Of a DNA stretch of 64,000 bases, positions 22,753 through 35,439 are shown piece by piece. The translations under genes were made by a program, and so were the position numbers. Numbering within the stretch: position 1 is the first letter of the stretch; each line of letters starts with the position of its first letter. The notes under the pieces are model-generated. The model ran no database searches, had not been told where the DNA came from, and saw only the letters and a list, made by a program, of their open reading frames with translations. The stretch lies in assembly GCA_025618425.1 (NCBI GenBank), contig CM046847.1, positions 5,714,441-5,778,440 of the forward strand. The letters are read 5' to 3'. The stretch is from Heliocidaris tuberculata (Eukaryota > Echinodermata > Echinoidea > Camarodonta > Echinometridae).

Positions 22753-23504
22753 CTGAGAAAGAGAGAGGGATACAAAAAGAAAAAAGAGATAATAATAATA
22801 CTAATAATATTCCATATTCATATACATGTAGTGCATATCACAACATGTCCCAATGCACTGTAAGAAAGAAGAAGAAGGAAAAGTGGAAAAGTTATCATTT
22901 CGGCAGCAGGTGGGTGTGTTGCCGGCTTCTTCTTAGCTTGAGAAGAGAAGCTTGAGAAAAGTGAGGTATGCTGAACATACTTCCTCTCGTTAAAAAAATA
23001 TTAGGTCAATAATCAATAAACATATACATGTTATTAAACCATAAACATAGTTGTAATGGAGGCGTGATGGCACAATAGTTAAGTTCACATGACAGTTCCT
23101 AACTTTAAGTTTAGCTTGTGGTTTTGGAACTTCAAGTTTCGTAACTTTAAGTTTACTAGAAGTTTCGAAACCACCAGTGAGCTTATGGTTAAAGGAAAGA
23201 CTACGAGCAGCGGGGGTCCTCACTCAAAGAACATGTAGTATGTGCCGTGCAGATGCAACCAACTTTGAGATTTCGCCCACTCATTGTTAAGATTGACCTC
23301 TCTGACCATGTTACATATGTATACACTCAAATATCTTTTTTAACAATGACTGCACGCACGGTTGTAGTTTCATAACTTCGGGCAGTCGTTTTTTTCGGTC
23401 CTGTGTGAACCCTCATTGTAGTTAATGATCATTGTTTCACAACTTTTGAGGTTTTCAAAAATTAGCTTAAAAACTACAATATGACGACCCATGCAAACAT
23501 ACAT

Positions 23505-23640
23505 TGTAGCTATTGGTAGAGCAGTGTTCTCATATAATAAATGTCTGGGAGGACTTGGGTTCGAAATACTCTGAAATCAAGTCAATGCGCTTGTACGCTT
23601 GTATATGTGCCAATGCGCTAATCAATTTTAAGTTCTCACT
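23505..23640 (+). mobile_element. tRNA-like SINE fragment
   Basis: An A-box-like GTAGCTATTGGTAGAGCAGT at about 23506 and a box-B-like GGGTTCGAAATAC about 50 bases later have the spacing of an internal RNA polymerase III promoter. The rest does not fold as a true tRNA, so this is a SINE head or relic. Confidence 0.5.
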
Positions 23641-23679
23641 ATGAGAACATGCAAATCGTGAATATTGTAAGATACTGTC

Positions 23680-23875
23680 AAACCAGATACTTTCACGTGC
23701 ATTTAATGTTCGCGAATTTCACGAGTGGTTCAGATTCGCGCAAGTTTCATGCAGCGAAATCAGTGAATTATAATTGACATAACAGTAAACTTTTGCAATC
23801 GCGAAAGTTTCTTGCTGTGAAAATGGCTGTCATTTACAATTCGCGAAAGTTTCATATCGCAAACGTTTCTGGTTT
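23680..23875. mobile_element. Fold-back repeat with TTTCGCGA-like blocks
   Basis: AACCAGATACTTTCACG at the left and CGCAAACGTTTCTGGTT at the right are imperfect inverted copies. The interior repeats AATTCGCGAAAGTTTC-like words in both orientations. Confidence 0.65.
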
Positions 23876-24147
23876 CAAAGTACACAAAGAGCTTATTGCT
23901 CGGACTAGTACATTTGCATCAACATACTGATGATGCAGTGTGCCTTTATATCTGCATCTACATGTAAGTCTTAAAAATGTCCATTAAATCTTCCCCTCCC
24001 CCCCCCCTTTTTCCCCTATCTCTCTCTCCATCTCTCTCTCACTCACTCTTCTTTTTCTCTCTATCCCCATCCCCTCCCCCTCTTCTCCTCCCCCTCTCAC
24101 CATCTCTATCTCTCTCTCTCTCTCTTCTTGCCCCCTCACTCCCTTAA

Positions 24148-24679
24148 AGGGAAAGTCCACCTTGATGACAAGTTGATTTTAAAAGAAGCAGAAAAATTGC
24201 AGAAACAGGTCAGTGAAGGTTTGAGCAAAAGTGGATAAGAAATTAGAAAGTTATGAATCTTTTAATAAGTTGTAATGAATCAAACACAAATTGGCAACTC
24301 CATGATGTATCTTGTGAGTTCCTCTCCCATTTGCCCTGTACCCCAAAAATCATTAATTTCCATTTCTCTAAAGAAAATATTTCATCATACAATGTACCGT
24401 AGATATAATCACTGCTCATATGTTTTTACACGAACCTGTATGAAACAAATCTATTCCTTCATCAAAAACTAAGAAAATGAATTTTGTGAGATTTTCTGTA
24501 CTACGCAAATGGAAGAGGAGCACACAAGATAAGTCACAAAGTTGCCAATTTGTGTTTGATTGATTACAACTTCAAAAATTCATGACTTTCTTATTTCTTA
24601 TCCGATTTTCCTCAAACTTTTAATCTTTCATTTTTCTTCTTTTATTCAAGTCAACTTAATACCAGGGTGGACTTTCCCT
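24148..24679. mobile_element. TTAA-bounded MITE
   Basis: AGGGAAAGTCCACCTTG at the left and GGTGGACTTTCCCT at the right are inverted and flanked by TTAA (24144-24147 and 24680-24683). Sub-terminal arms also pair (TTGGCAAC / GTTGCCAA regions). Confidence 0.92.
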
Positions 24680-26280
24680 TTAAGCTACCTCTCTCTTATG
24701 ATCGAGGTGGGGATCTCAAATCTAATGGAACACACCATGAATAATTTAGAACATTGATGCGTTGCTAGAGTCATACAGCAGATGAGGGCTTCTCTCCTCA
24801 TTTATCATCATCCCAGTTGCCATGGTAACAGGTCTGGAATATGGAGCTAGAAGCGGGCATGGGCATCTCACCCATAATAGAGATTTAGATCCCTTTGTCG
24901 GAGGAGAAAAAGGGATCTATTTTGCTGAATACTAATTCAGATCATTCAATTAAACTTGTTCAAACCTTAAAATGTTTCTTGCAGGCCAAGACAGAATTTA
25001 TCAATTTTTGCAGCTGATATTCCTTCTTTTATTTTCATAAAATTACAGGAAATTTTAATACTTCTCACAGGGAAAATGTACATTAGTCAGTTACCTAGTA
25101 ATCACTTGCTAATTAGGGAAGATGTACAGTGAGCAGCCTAAACATTTGTGTATATACATGTATATGTGTACAGTTGTAATTTTCATGTTAAAAATGAAAA
25201 ATTTACAAATATAATCTTTCAGGAGACAATTTCAAAATTTCAAAATGTATGCAGCGAAAAAGAACAAATGATACCCACCACTGAGCATTGATCTTCATAT
25301 ATATTGCAAATATTGTACTAAATCCAAATCTAAGCATTTCTATTTCAGGCACATATTTACAAACTGACTAAACGCAGCATTCCCTTTCACTCAATTCGGT
25401 CTCAAAACCAAGTACATGTAATTCTATTTTGGGCATACATGTACATTTACAAGCTGATGGAATGCAGTCTGTATTCCCTTTAATTCAAATTGGATTTCAA
25501 ACCATGTGTACACATATGGGTACACATAGGCTATCAATTTAGGACATAGGCCTACTCTACTGGTATATTAAAATCAGCCCTTACAAAGTATTACTATTAC
25601 TATTTCTGGCATACATTACAACATGGGCAAACTGACTAAATAGAGTAGTCCCTTTAATTCAAGTCGTCTAAATATGGTATATCCTGCCTTAAGCCATTTC
25701 TACAGCCTGCTCCTAACCTCTGTCAACAAGCTAAAAGTCAGATGAACAGTGAGAGCATGTTTACACACACATTATCCAGGCTTTATTCCTTCCAATAGGT
25801 TGTACAAGGGTGCGCAAATACTTGGCAGAATGAAAGATTACTATAAAATCCTTTCCTACTGTGACATGTACATGTAGCACATTTTTTCTTGAAAATCAAC
25901 ACTTGGACAACCATAAAACCAGAAATGTTTCACAAGTGGCCAGGATAAGGAGAAAATTTTGTGCCATGAAATAAATTAATCATACATGTCCGAGCAACAA
26001 ATTTTGATAATTCACAGTTTAAGTTCTTGCCACAAAAACAGCCGTGACCTCGTTCTCATTACGAGATTGGAAAGTGGATCGCACTATAGTGGGGCATGCC
26101 AGGGAGGTCCACTGGCACGGGGCGGGTTCACACCGACAGAGGGTAGCGCGATCTATCTTAGCACTCTCTGCACAGTAAATTGCAAACAGGCGCGCTCTAG
26201 ATAAAGATAAAGACAAAGATAACGGCTCGTAGCAACTTTTTGGGCCTTTTTTTCTCTCACTTCTGCCTGCTTTTTCACTC

Positions 26281-26362
26281 TTTCTCTTTTTTTTCTTTTT
26301 TTTTTTCGTTTGGGGGGGGCAACCGCCTCATCGCCCCCCCCCCCCCCCCCCCCCCCCCCCCC
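26281..26362. repeat. Poly(T), poly(G) and 30-base poly(C) cluster
   Basis: A T-rich run, then GGGGGGGG, then about 30 C from 26333, within 85 bases. It resembles the interior of the hAT-like elements elsewhere in the window, but I could not find both ends. Confidence 0.8.
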
Positions 26363-27073
26363 GCGGCTATGCGCCTGCAATATGCGGAACTTTTGTGTCG
26401 CAAAAATTAAACGGCAACAATATTTGCAGTTTTCTTGGAGCTATTTTGTAGACATGAAGTGACACAATTAAGGACTTCAGAATAGGCAATAGCAAGGCTC
26501 GACTAATAAAAGCACAGGGATGCTAGAATTCACTTGCAAAAGTCATGGCAATTGGCCATTAAATTTATACAACTGATTAGTTTGCATTTCCACAATCAAT
26601 CTCATCAACTGATTAGGCCTACATGTTCATGTATGTATTGAGTGTGTTACACCTCAGCACAGGCTTTTAATCTGATTATTTCTTAAAATAAATTCATTAC
26701 CATGCTATTACAGTAAAATCTAAAGTTATAAATAACTCATTACTTGTCTAATTTCATTAGTGAATGCATGACAATGAAGACCAGGCATTCATTACATGGG
26801 TTGACATATTGGCAGAAGTCTAAAACATCATGATCATAATTCCAATGACAATAATCATCCTTATCATAGCAGCTCCAGTTAAATTAGCAGAAGAGAAATA
26901 ATACATTCTTTTTTCTTCTTCTTCATTTTTTATTGGTACTGTGCATGGTACTGATTTACTTTTATACAATACATGTACATGTATACAATTAATCTAAGAG
27001 TTCCTTATACCCAGACACGAGTTAAACCATTGGCATATCCGGCAAAAGGTGATAGCCCGTGTACACCCATCTC

Positions 27074-27279
27074 TCTCCCCCCCCCCCCCCCCTCTCCGCC
27101 CTACCATCTGAAAAGTTCTGCCCCCTGTTTATCTCATTCTGGACATGCCACTGGTCTTTGCTTTAATTTCGTTTTTAAAATCCACCCAGGACTATAGTGA
27201 AATTATTTTAATAACTGTAACAAAATAAAACATGGCAACATGATTGAATGCCTACACTCCCCCCCCCCCCCCCCCCCCC
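27074..27279. repeat. Two poly(C) tracts
   Basis: Runs of about 18 C (27074) and about 22 C (27258) only 170 bases apart. No coding interpretation. Confidence 0.9.
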
Positions 27280-27433
27280 ATTCGGCTTGGGACCTAAACA
27301 TGTCATATATGAAAGCCCTTTAAGCTATATGATTTTACACTTTTTACATTATTTACATTTTCCCCAGATAAATGTTTTTCCCATATGAATATCATGTAGC
27401 GTCATGTCATACAAAGAAACTTCATAGCAAAAT

Positions 27434-27892
27434 GCCCGGGAGGCATGTCTCATTGAGACCTGTACATCATCCACGTACATGAAAACAGATAAGGGTACTT
27501 TTTCAGCATTAGGCATGTGACCCGGGTTACGGTTATCAAAAATAGCAAAAATCAAGAAAAAGGGTATCAAATTGAGAGGTGATAAGAAGAAGATCCTCGG
27601 AAAGGGGGGGGGGATATAGTTCGGTAATGTGTTCCAAATTAAGTTAAATTTCTTTTATGGTTCCTTTTTGGCTAAAAAAAGGTCTATGATGGTGATGTAA
27701 TCCTCAAATAGAATATAAAATACCACGCAAAATATAAAATCACCATTAAGGGTATAAAAATCAGAGATGTTAGACCGGTTTCCCTGTTTAAGGTATCAAA
27801 ACTACTCCTACTGCAATCCTTGTTTAGGGTGCTTTTCAGAAAGTGATTTACACGAATGATGTACAGGTCTCAATGAGACATGCCTCCCCGGG
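27434..27892. mobile_element. hAT-like MITE, family shared with 46466-46751
   Basis: GGGAGGCATGTCTCATTGAG at the left and CTCAATGAGACATGCCTCCC at the right are near-perfect inverted copies. The interior words GGGTACTTTTTCAGCATTAG and GTGCTTTTCAGAAAGTGATT also occur in the second copy at 46466. Flanks AGCAAAAT and AGCAGAAC may be a decayed 8-bp target duplication. Confidence 0.88.
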
Positions 27893-30800
27893 AGCAGAAC
27901 AGAGGTTTCTTGTTTTACATATTAAACTGGATAGAATCAGGGTTGGCACACAATACGAACATGATCCACTCGCATTATGAATGAACCTCATATTGAGGTG
28001 CTTCATATTTATATTTATACCATACACTGTACCTGCCTCGGTTGTACATGTATATATGCCCCTCTAGTGTTATGTGTGTTGTACTTGTACATCTACGTGC
28101 ATGTTTTTACTTTACAAGTTTCTTTATATATACAATTTTTTTCTTGAATGTGAAAGTACCCTTAGTGACGAAAACTTGAACAGATGTCAACTTTATATAG
28201 AACATAGCAATTACAGACACCTGTCAATGATAACAATCCCCTCATGTATTTCATATATCATTCATGTATCCTCAACATAGCCATTTATCCAGAGCCAATA
28301 GATGGATCGGTTTCAAAACTACAGTGATCAAATTACCTACCAATAAATTACCCTATCATGGCTATCAATGTCCATTGAGAATCTCTTTTAATTATCTTTT
28401 GGTATATACATGTAGTGTTATAATCCAATGTATTACCTTGAGAATATCTTCACGTATGTACATGTATCTCTCATTATTCTAGTGAAAAACTCTCTCTCTC
28501 TCCTATGCTCAGATGAAAACAAATCTAAGAAATCTATTCCCAAGGCACTTAAAAATGCATTTTCATACTGTCCTCAGTAGTGTCCTGATTACGAAAACCG
28601 CTGTACATTTACATGCACTTTGAACAGATCAAGAGTATGATATATATCCTTGATAACCATTTCCTACATGCACTCCCCCCTGACCCTACAGAAACTTAGA
28701 ATAATGCTCAGTACTTTCCCTCTTTGAAGGTCACAGAAAGTGTCATGCAGCCGCTTTTCTTTTGCATTCAATGTCGATGTCCCCTATAAAATAACCTGAA
28801 CTGCGCAGTGGGGGACTAGTCCTACCAAGGAGTTATCCTTGGTCCTACATGTATAATTAGCGAGCGATTGTCCATTGAGTTGACCCCCTTTGACCTCACC
28901 AGTTCTTGCATTTTCCCATGATTTACGTAATGTTGTTTACAAAATGCAAGCTGAAAATAATGTATTGAACATCACTTTTTGTAAACATAAAGTTCGAAAA
29001 ATGATTAAATATAAATGTATCTTTCACAACAATACTGCAAAATCAAAGTTAGACCAATGGAAAATATGAAATTTTAGCCATATTTCTTCAGTAACAAACA
29101 CCCTGATAAACTTCCTCTAAAATTCCTCATTTCGTCTAGATTCGAAAGAAAATCACTGTGATAAATCATTAAATTGTACATTTTTCTATATTCGTACGGT
29201 ATTTACTTGAGGTGAATTTTCTGCATAGAGTTGTGTCAGAAAAAAAGGATCTCGGTGTCAAATCGCCAAGGCTGACATAACAGAAAAATATTACAACCTC
29301 GTCCCACACGTTGAAATCTATGTACTGCTGTGATCCTGTACCATCGCATAGGCATCGGCTTTCAATTTAAAACCCTGCGCAAAATCACTAACACACGCGC
29401 ACTGAATGTGACCTGACTTCCAGTCAATCGAACATGGAAATCGTAACAAATGGCAATTTCCCCGGGGATATACATGTAAGGTTGGTGTGAAAGGTGCTCC
29501 TGTACTATTCCCAGTTTAATAGCTAATGAATTAGCGCTCGTAATATCAGAAGGTTTCCACCGGGGAAGTTCAACAGGGAAACTGGTTTGAAAGGGGTAAA
29601 TCTTTTTCTTGCTTCCAAAACCTGAATTATATTACGCTCTTACTTATCTATGGATATGTACATGTAAATGACTAAAATATGACAGGTCATTTGTAGAAAG
29701 TCATTCATATTCATTTTGAGTCTACAGGGAAGCAGTGCACTTTGCATATCATATCCTAATTCCAATATAGCAGTTCAGGGGCAGTATGGGAGCTAATATT
29801 AGCTGCGACTGTGCCGCACAGGGGGTAAGCCAATCCGAAGAAGACTTCTTGCCCTGTACACACAAAGACACACTGATGCTATTTCAGTTCAGGATACAGA
29901 TGATTTATCAAGATGCCCTCAACCAGACAGGATTTAAAATTAGAATTTTTTCCATCGCATGTTGAAGGCTAAGTGTATAGGATATTAAAAGCTATAATGC
30001 ACAATTCCAAACATATTTTTCTGCTCAGTCGGGTTCATGTACAGTGTAGTTGGTTAAAATGAGATCAAAATGTATATGTAACCTTATTTGCCAAATAGGT
30101 AGGAAATAATTATTACCGGTAATTAATGATCAGGGGCCCTGGCCTCAGGGCCAGCTTTGTCTCGGTGTAAATACGTTTCATATAGTTATATGTACATGTA
30201 AATACTTGATTCCGTGTAAATTATTCAAACTTGAATGACAAACGCCATCAAAAGGAAACTAACAACATAACAAGTTGTTTTGATGAACTTTCCAACATTC
30301 AACATGAAGAAAAAAAATCAAATCTGCATGCAATTCCTGATCAAAAGAGCAAGTGTCAACAACACTCTAAAAGTGTCAATTTGCGTGAGAGAATGTTAGT
30401 TTTACATTTTTTTGCACCATTTCCACAGCCGAATGCTCAGCATCAATAACGCCAATGATTTCTACATAGTGCCTTTCGTAAATACACTCCAAGGCAGAGC
30501 AAACAAACTCTGAATTCTATCGATCAGCTGATTTCAGTCTTTTAGTTTTTCCTCCAAGTGCTTCATATTAAAGGGACTACATGTACATGTACATGTAGGG
30601 CGTTCCATAAAACCCATACTCTCACAATCGTGAAAAAAATACATGTACATGTACATCTAATCTTTTTTCCCCACTGTGTACATGTACATCTATTTATTGA
30701 CATGTTCACGTACATTTACATGTAGCTACTCATTTTCTCTATTCACCATCACTCAGCATACTTGTATGGCGAGAGTGCCATAGTCTGCGCAGTGCCCTTG

Positions 30801-31639
30801 CCTGCGCACCTGCGTAACTGCGCGATTCAGATAAAACAAAATACCCAACGAACACAAAATCTTCGTCTTTATTTTATCAAAAGACATTCATGCAAAAACT
30901 AGTCAAAATATTGAAAGAAAGGTCTCATTTCAATAATTTTATTCCCAAGCCTCGATTAGAAGATACATTTACTTCATAAGCAGACCATGTACAGTGTATG
31001 TCTCTTCTTTGTAGTCATTTATCTGCGTTTTTATTAACCTTTTTTTATTTTATAATACATTTTATATTCCATTTTTTTTTTTTAACTTTCTTATCACTCG
31101 TTCAACTATCAATATCAAAGCATCTGAGCAAAAAGGAATAATGATTCAGGTACCCTGCCACTGTGTCACATCAAACTCTTAATCTATGAAATGCAAATAA
31201 CAACGGGATAAAGAACACAACAGAAGCATCATTTTGTACAAGGCCAGAGTTCCAATTTCTCAATCTGATGCACTTCATTCTTTCCAAATCCTGTTTTCTA
31301 TGGCAAACTTAACCTGTTTCAGACTGAACCAATTCCTGGAGTAACCAGTGGTCAAACTAAAACCCAGAGGTAATTACTCCCATACAATTCTTGTCTGAGA
31401 CTTAAAACAGATATCAATGGCAAAAATCAATCCAATGTCCTTAGGTACATTGAGATACAACTGATTGTTAAGATGGAATTGATTTATTGGACGAACAATG
31501 TGCAGATCGATTGCAAAGTTTTATATTGTTGCAAGGCCCTGATGGAAACATCTTGGTAGACAAATTACACTCCATGTCCAGAGTCTCAAGGTCAACTCTG
31601 GCTGATCAGCTTTTGATCCTGGAAAGAACCCAGACATTA

Positions 31640-32112
31640 GCTACGTTCGTAAGGGACTTGTGGTTTCGAAACTTTAAGTTAGCAAACCTTTAAGTAAACG
31701 AAACAACGACTCACTAGCCATGACAAGGGTTCACATGGGCCCAAAACAACGATGCTCGTTGTTCTAAAACTACAAGCCGAGCGATTGTCGTTGTTAACAC
31801 CGGAAGTAGATACCGATTGTGTGAACAGTACACATGCAGATCCTGTGTTCATAATTTGTGCGAAGGGTACGACACGGAAGTTTAACAAGAACAGCAAGGT
31901 CATTGCTAACTACGAGCTTGTGAAACTGAAAGCTTATTCCATTCACATGGTCCGAAACTGCGACGGAGCACCCCCCCCCCCCCCCCCCCCCCGATGCTTT
32001 AACCACGAGCTCACTTCATACGGTCTAAAACTTCAAGATAACTACAAGTTACATGTAACTTTTAGTTCTGAAACTACAAGTGAAACCTAAAATTTAGCTC
32101 ATCATGTGAACC
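31640..32112. repeat. Dispersed repeat with GGCTTGTGGTTTCGAAAC
   Basis: GGGACTTGTGGTTTCGAAAC near 31649 recurs near 21310 (GGGCTTGTGGTTTCGAAAC) together with CGACTCACTA..ATGAC.AGGGTTCAC. A rearranged relative lies around 23090-23450. The copy here contains a 22-base poly(C) at about 31971 and partial fold-back arms. Probably a decayed mobile element. Confidence 0.55.
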
Positions 32113-32361
32113 TGACTATTTAGGGACTTTGCTACATGTACTAGGTGTAAAAAAAAAACAGGATTAGTTTTACTCCTATCTGCAAATGTGAAAATCTGAG
32201 GACCATGTTGGCAAATATGACCTCGATTCGCAGGATTCTGCATACCATTTGAATCATTATTTATGTATGTCATTACCTATTATTGTTATTTCTTTACAAA
32301 TCAGATCGTACAGTGGGCAATGGGGTTTAGTCTTGAATCAAGACCCATTTCAGAGACATCT

Positions 32362-32507
32362 GGGCCCTCTTGCATAAAAAGTTGCGATTGAACACAACTC
32401 AAAAAATTAAACGTAACTTAATTTTCAGCCAATTAGGATCGCATAATTTGGCCTAGGCTTAATATTTTAAGTTGTGTAGAATCGTAACTTTATATGTAAT
32501 GGGGCCC
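32362..32507. mobile_element. Palindromic MITE with GGGCCC ends
   Basis: GGGCCCTCTTGCATAAAAAG at the left pairs with TTTATATGTAATGGGGCCC at the right. Inner arms GTTGCGATTGAACACAACT and AGTTGTGTAGAATCGTAAC also pair. It sits 59 bases downstream of the exon 2 donor. Confidence 0.85.
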
Positions 32508-32565
32508 TGAGGGTTCACTGAGGGGTTAAAACTGTCTACTATCACAGAGAAAGACTGATACTCAC

Positions 32566-32671
32566 ATGTATGTAAACATTCTGTAATTGTCGTAGCTTCA
32601 ATGAGGTATCCCCGACATAGCTTGCAGGTGATGTTCTCATTGATCTCATAGAGAAACACCTGCCTGTCCAA
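32566..32671 (-). CDS. pcgf3: PCGF3/5-like Polycomb RING protein, exon 2 (RING first half)
   Basis: A 106-base exon encoding LDRQVFLYEINENITCKLC, then RGYLIEATTITECLHT, and the first base of a Phe codon completed by exon 3. It supplies zinc ligands Cys17, Cys20, Cys33 and His35 of the C3HC4 RING. ITCKLC..GYLI.ATT.TECLHTFC is diagnostic of PCGF proteins. The acceptor is TTATATACAG and the donor GTGAGT. The exon starts in phase 0 with a Leu codon exactly where vertebrate PCGF3 has its second residue, so the initiator Met should be the last codon of an upstream exon. That exon is not identified. Candidates are discussed at 56.6 and 58.1 kb; none is convincing. Confidence 0.96.
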
Positions 32672-34045
32672 CTGTATATAAACAAAGAAAACGAAAGAAT
32701 CATGAACATATTATACTAATAGTCAAATAATCATTCAGACTGTAAATTGCTCTGCAAGCCTCCTTATACAAACTGCAACGAGTCAGGGACACAAGTCACG
32801 CCCCTGATATCCAGCCGAAAGGAGCCAATTGACCTTTCTCTTTTCCAAGTACTAATTTCGAACGCAGGTTGTGATCAAAATTGTTGTGGATTTGTGTAAT
32901 GTTCACTAATCAGCTTATAAGATTATCTCTCCAACTAAGCCTTGCTCCCAAGGTAAATTACAAAAGAGCTCTTTAAACTAATCACATTAATAAAAAGGAG
33001 GAATAGTGAAGAATTGTATGTTGTAGGAACCATAAAGGCACAAGCTCACCAATGCCACACTTTGGACACAAGGCTTTTACAAGGTGATTGGTAAACAGTA
33101 ATAGCAAGCATCAGCTTTAAAGGGATTCAGTAACTTTGTGGAGGCTTGATTTAATAAATCGTTCAATTTTGATATCTGTCTTGTATAATGATTTTCAGAA
33201 GGATAAATAAATAGCCAGGCATAGAAAGGTTTTCAAACATATAATGCTATTATTAAGATATCTATGACTGAATACTCCCATATACAAAAGCGTATAGCCA
33301 TATGCTTTAGTCTAACACTGAGTCTATGGGAGAATATGAGTCTGGCATTTCCCGTCACTTGTATACTTAAAGTGAAGCACAGGATGATTTTGAAGTGCTT
33401 TTTTTTTTTCCTGGGCTTCATTTTTGCACCATATTACATACAGTGATAGCATGTAAAGCCAGGCAGCTCAGATTTTATCAAGCCTCTACAAAGTTACCAA
33501 ATCACTTTAAATTTTTGGTGGACAGAATAATTCTTTTTAATGCAGAGAGATTTCTGCATCTTAATAACAACTGGCAGCACTGGACAATGGGCGGTACCTG
33601 TGATTAACGGGTTATCAGCTTACATGTAGTTACAATGTATACAAGCATGGACTCTAATTTGACACTGTAAATAAAAATTAATGGAAACTTGTGTCAAGCC
33701 TACATGTATATGTACACATCAAATTGACACATACACTATGGAAGTTAGTTTGTAGGCACAAACCCTGGTCAGTCGTTAAAGAGTGTCTGCACTATAAGAC
33801 TACCATAGGCCATGTACTATAGCTGCTCGTGATACGACCAGTAGGTAGATGGGCTAGGCTTCTCCCAAGACAAAATGATTTTCTGATAAAGTGTCAAATT
33901 AGGGTCTGTGCTTGCAGACTAGTGTGCAGTCTGTACAGCACACATTCTGGAAAAGTCTACATATAAATAAAGAAAAATAATTCAGCCCCAAAATAGGGTA
34001 CATATACATGTATGCCTATTCAAATAAGAGTAATATCTGAACAAC
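32672..34045. other. Gene-free stretch upstream of PCGF exon 2
   Basis: About 1.4 kb with no supported exon. It contains a truncated TTAA-MITE end (TTTAAAGGGATTCAGTAACTT at about 33117, resembling the 43119 element) and a dispersed repeat at 33749-33922. It could hold the missing ATG exon, but no donor preceded by ATG stands out. Confidence 0.5.
33749..33922. repeat. Dispersed repeat, copy 1
   Basis: Shares AACCCTGGTCAGTCG, GTGTCTGCACT, TAAGACTACCA and CTGATAAAGTGTCAAATTA with the copy at 42541-42726, in the same order and orientation. Confidence 0.88.
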
Positions 34046-34051
34046 TTTATT
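34046..34051 (-). promoter_or_regulatory. Candidate AATAAA polyadenylation signal
   Basis: AATAAA on the minus strand about 140 bases beyond the stop codon of the open segment at 34192-34536. AATAAA is common in AT-rich DNA, so support is only positional. Confidence 0.3.
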
Positions 34052-34191
34052 ACATTCATGTAAAGAAACACATTGTTTCATGACAATACAGCCAATTACA
34101 AAACATACATTTACATGTACATGTACATTATTGCAACAAGGGGCATAAATACAGTAGTATAAAAGAAAAGTCTTTTTAAACAAAAACTTCA

Positions 34192-34536
34192 TTAGAAGGG
34201 AAATAAATCTATGCAGTTTTGCACAATTTCCACAGCTATACGACTTTCACTTGACAACTTATCTGGATCCATTATAGGATTATTTTGCAAAACAAAGCCG
34301 ATATCTCTTTCACCATACGATTCACACATGGAAAATTTACTTATATTGTACCAAACATCATACATGTAAGCTTGGTCAGGTGTAATAATATGTATGGTCT
34401 GTGCCTTCAAAGTACATATATTCACAAACTTTCTGAACATTTCTCCATCAATATTAAAAATCTCCTGTGAATTCAAAGATGGTAATGTGATCTGGTTGAA
34501 CCTACATGTAGCACCACAACCTTCATTTCCTTCTAC
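34192..34536 (-). CDS. Possible terminal exon of an unidentified minus-strand gene
   Basis: From an AATACAG acceptor at 34537 the minus strand is open in phase 0 for 114 codons to a stop at 34192. The peptide has ordinary protein composition, unlike the Leu/Ile/Phe-rich chance frames nearby. Visible stretches are ITLPSLNSQEIFNIDGEMF, YDVWYNISKFS and ERDIGFVLQNNPIMDPDKL. It ends IVQNCIDLFPF. I do not recognise the protein. The FNIDGE strand followed by alternating hydrophobics faintly recalls the C-terminal lobe of diacylglycerol/sphingolipid-type lipid kinases, but this is a guess. A stop codon lies just upstream of the acceptor, so earlier exons would be needed; I found none in the repeat-rich DNA to the right. 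If real, this gene either ends upstream of the PCGF promoter or is nested in its first intron. Confidence 0.35.
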   Translation of the reverse strand, partial: VEGNEGCGATCRFNQITLPSLNSQEIFNIDGEMFRKFVNICTLKAQTIHIITPDQAYMYDVWYNISKFSMCESYGERDIGFVLQNNPIMDPDKLSSESRIAVEIVQNCIDLFPF

Positions 34537-34613
34537 CTGTATTCAGCACAGAATACGAGTGCTTGCTTCCTCCAACAAATTCAACAACGAGACGGTCCTT
34601 GACCTTAACAATA

Positions 34614-34787
34614 CAGTTAACCTTGCATAACTCAAAGTCGCATAAGTCAAACTTTACCCAAGTCGAATCAATTATTTGACCAAACTATGCAAAACATGTG
34701 CCATTTACATTTCCTAAGTCGAATTTTGCATATAAGTCGTACTATTTTTTGAGGTCCCAACAGATTCGACTTAGGCAAAGTTAACTG
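34614..34787. mobile_element. pogo/Tigger-like MITE
   Basis: Inverted ends CAGTTAACCTTGCATAA and TTAGGCAAAGTTAACTG are flanked by the dinucleotide TA on each side (34612-34613 and 34788-34789). The interior has AAGTCGAAT-type words in both orientations. A 174-base element with a TA target and CAGT start fits the Tc1/mariner-pogo group. Confidence 0.82.
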
Positions 34788-35439
34788 TATTTCTTTTATG
34801 GTACATGTATAATACATGTAATTATGGACTTCACAAAAATGTATTCACAAACAACTTTAGAACAATTCAAGTTTATTGGTTCAATACATTCATAGAAGTA
34901 TTTGGAATCTGTTGAAGATTTTGCTCTCCTAATTCTATGTATAAATGTACATATACTTCAGGTAGAACAAAATAAATTTCTCCCAGAATACAAATTTACA
35001 TGGATACAAGGTGTATGTACTTGTGTAATTCAGAGGTAGACCTACATGTACATGTAAGTACAGACACGGAGTAAAGGCCACCACACACCTTACAATGTTA
35101 CTATGATTTGATTTAAAAGAAATTACAATAGGATTAGAATTGACATATCAAAATATTCTTGCCGATTGAGGCCCTAAATTGTCATATGAATGGAAATGAT
35201 AAAATATGTGTAGTATTCTACATGTACATGAACATGAAGTCAGAGAAAAATACCAATCGACATACATTGTAGAGTGAGTGTCAGTTGTGCAAGTGGTCTC
35301 ACATCACAATGATTTGCATTGTGAAGGCCAGTTGATCTGCATTTTTCTGTGACTGGAAGGCTTACAATGAACTTGAATTTCATTATTATTCTTTTAAGCA
35401 TTCTGGACCTGAAACACTTTAAATAATTGTATCTAGGTT

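Larger units (their letters stand above)
22753..32565 (-). other. Intron 2 of the PCGF gene
   Basis: The largest placed intron, 9.8 kb. It holds a tRNA-like SINE head, a fold-back repeat, a TTAA MITE, a hAT-like element at 27434-27892, several poly(C) tracts and a GGGCCC MITE at 32362-32507. From 28.0 to 31.6 kb there is mostly unremarkable AT-rich sequence with short TACATG runs, and no gene that I can support. Confidence 0.8.
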
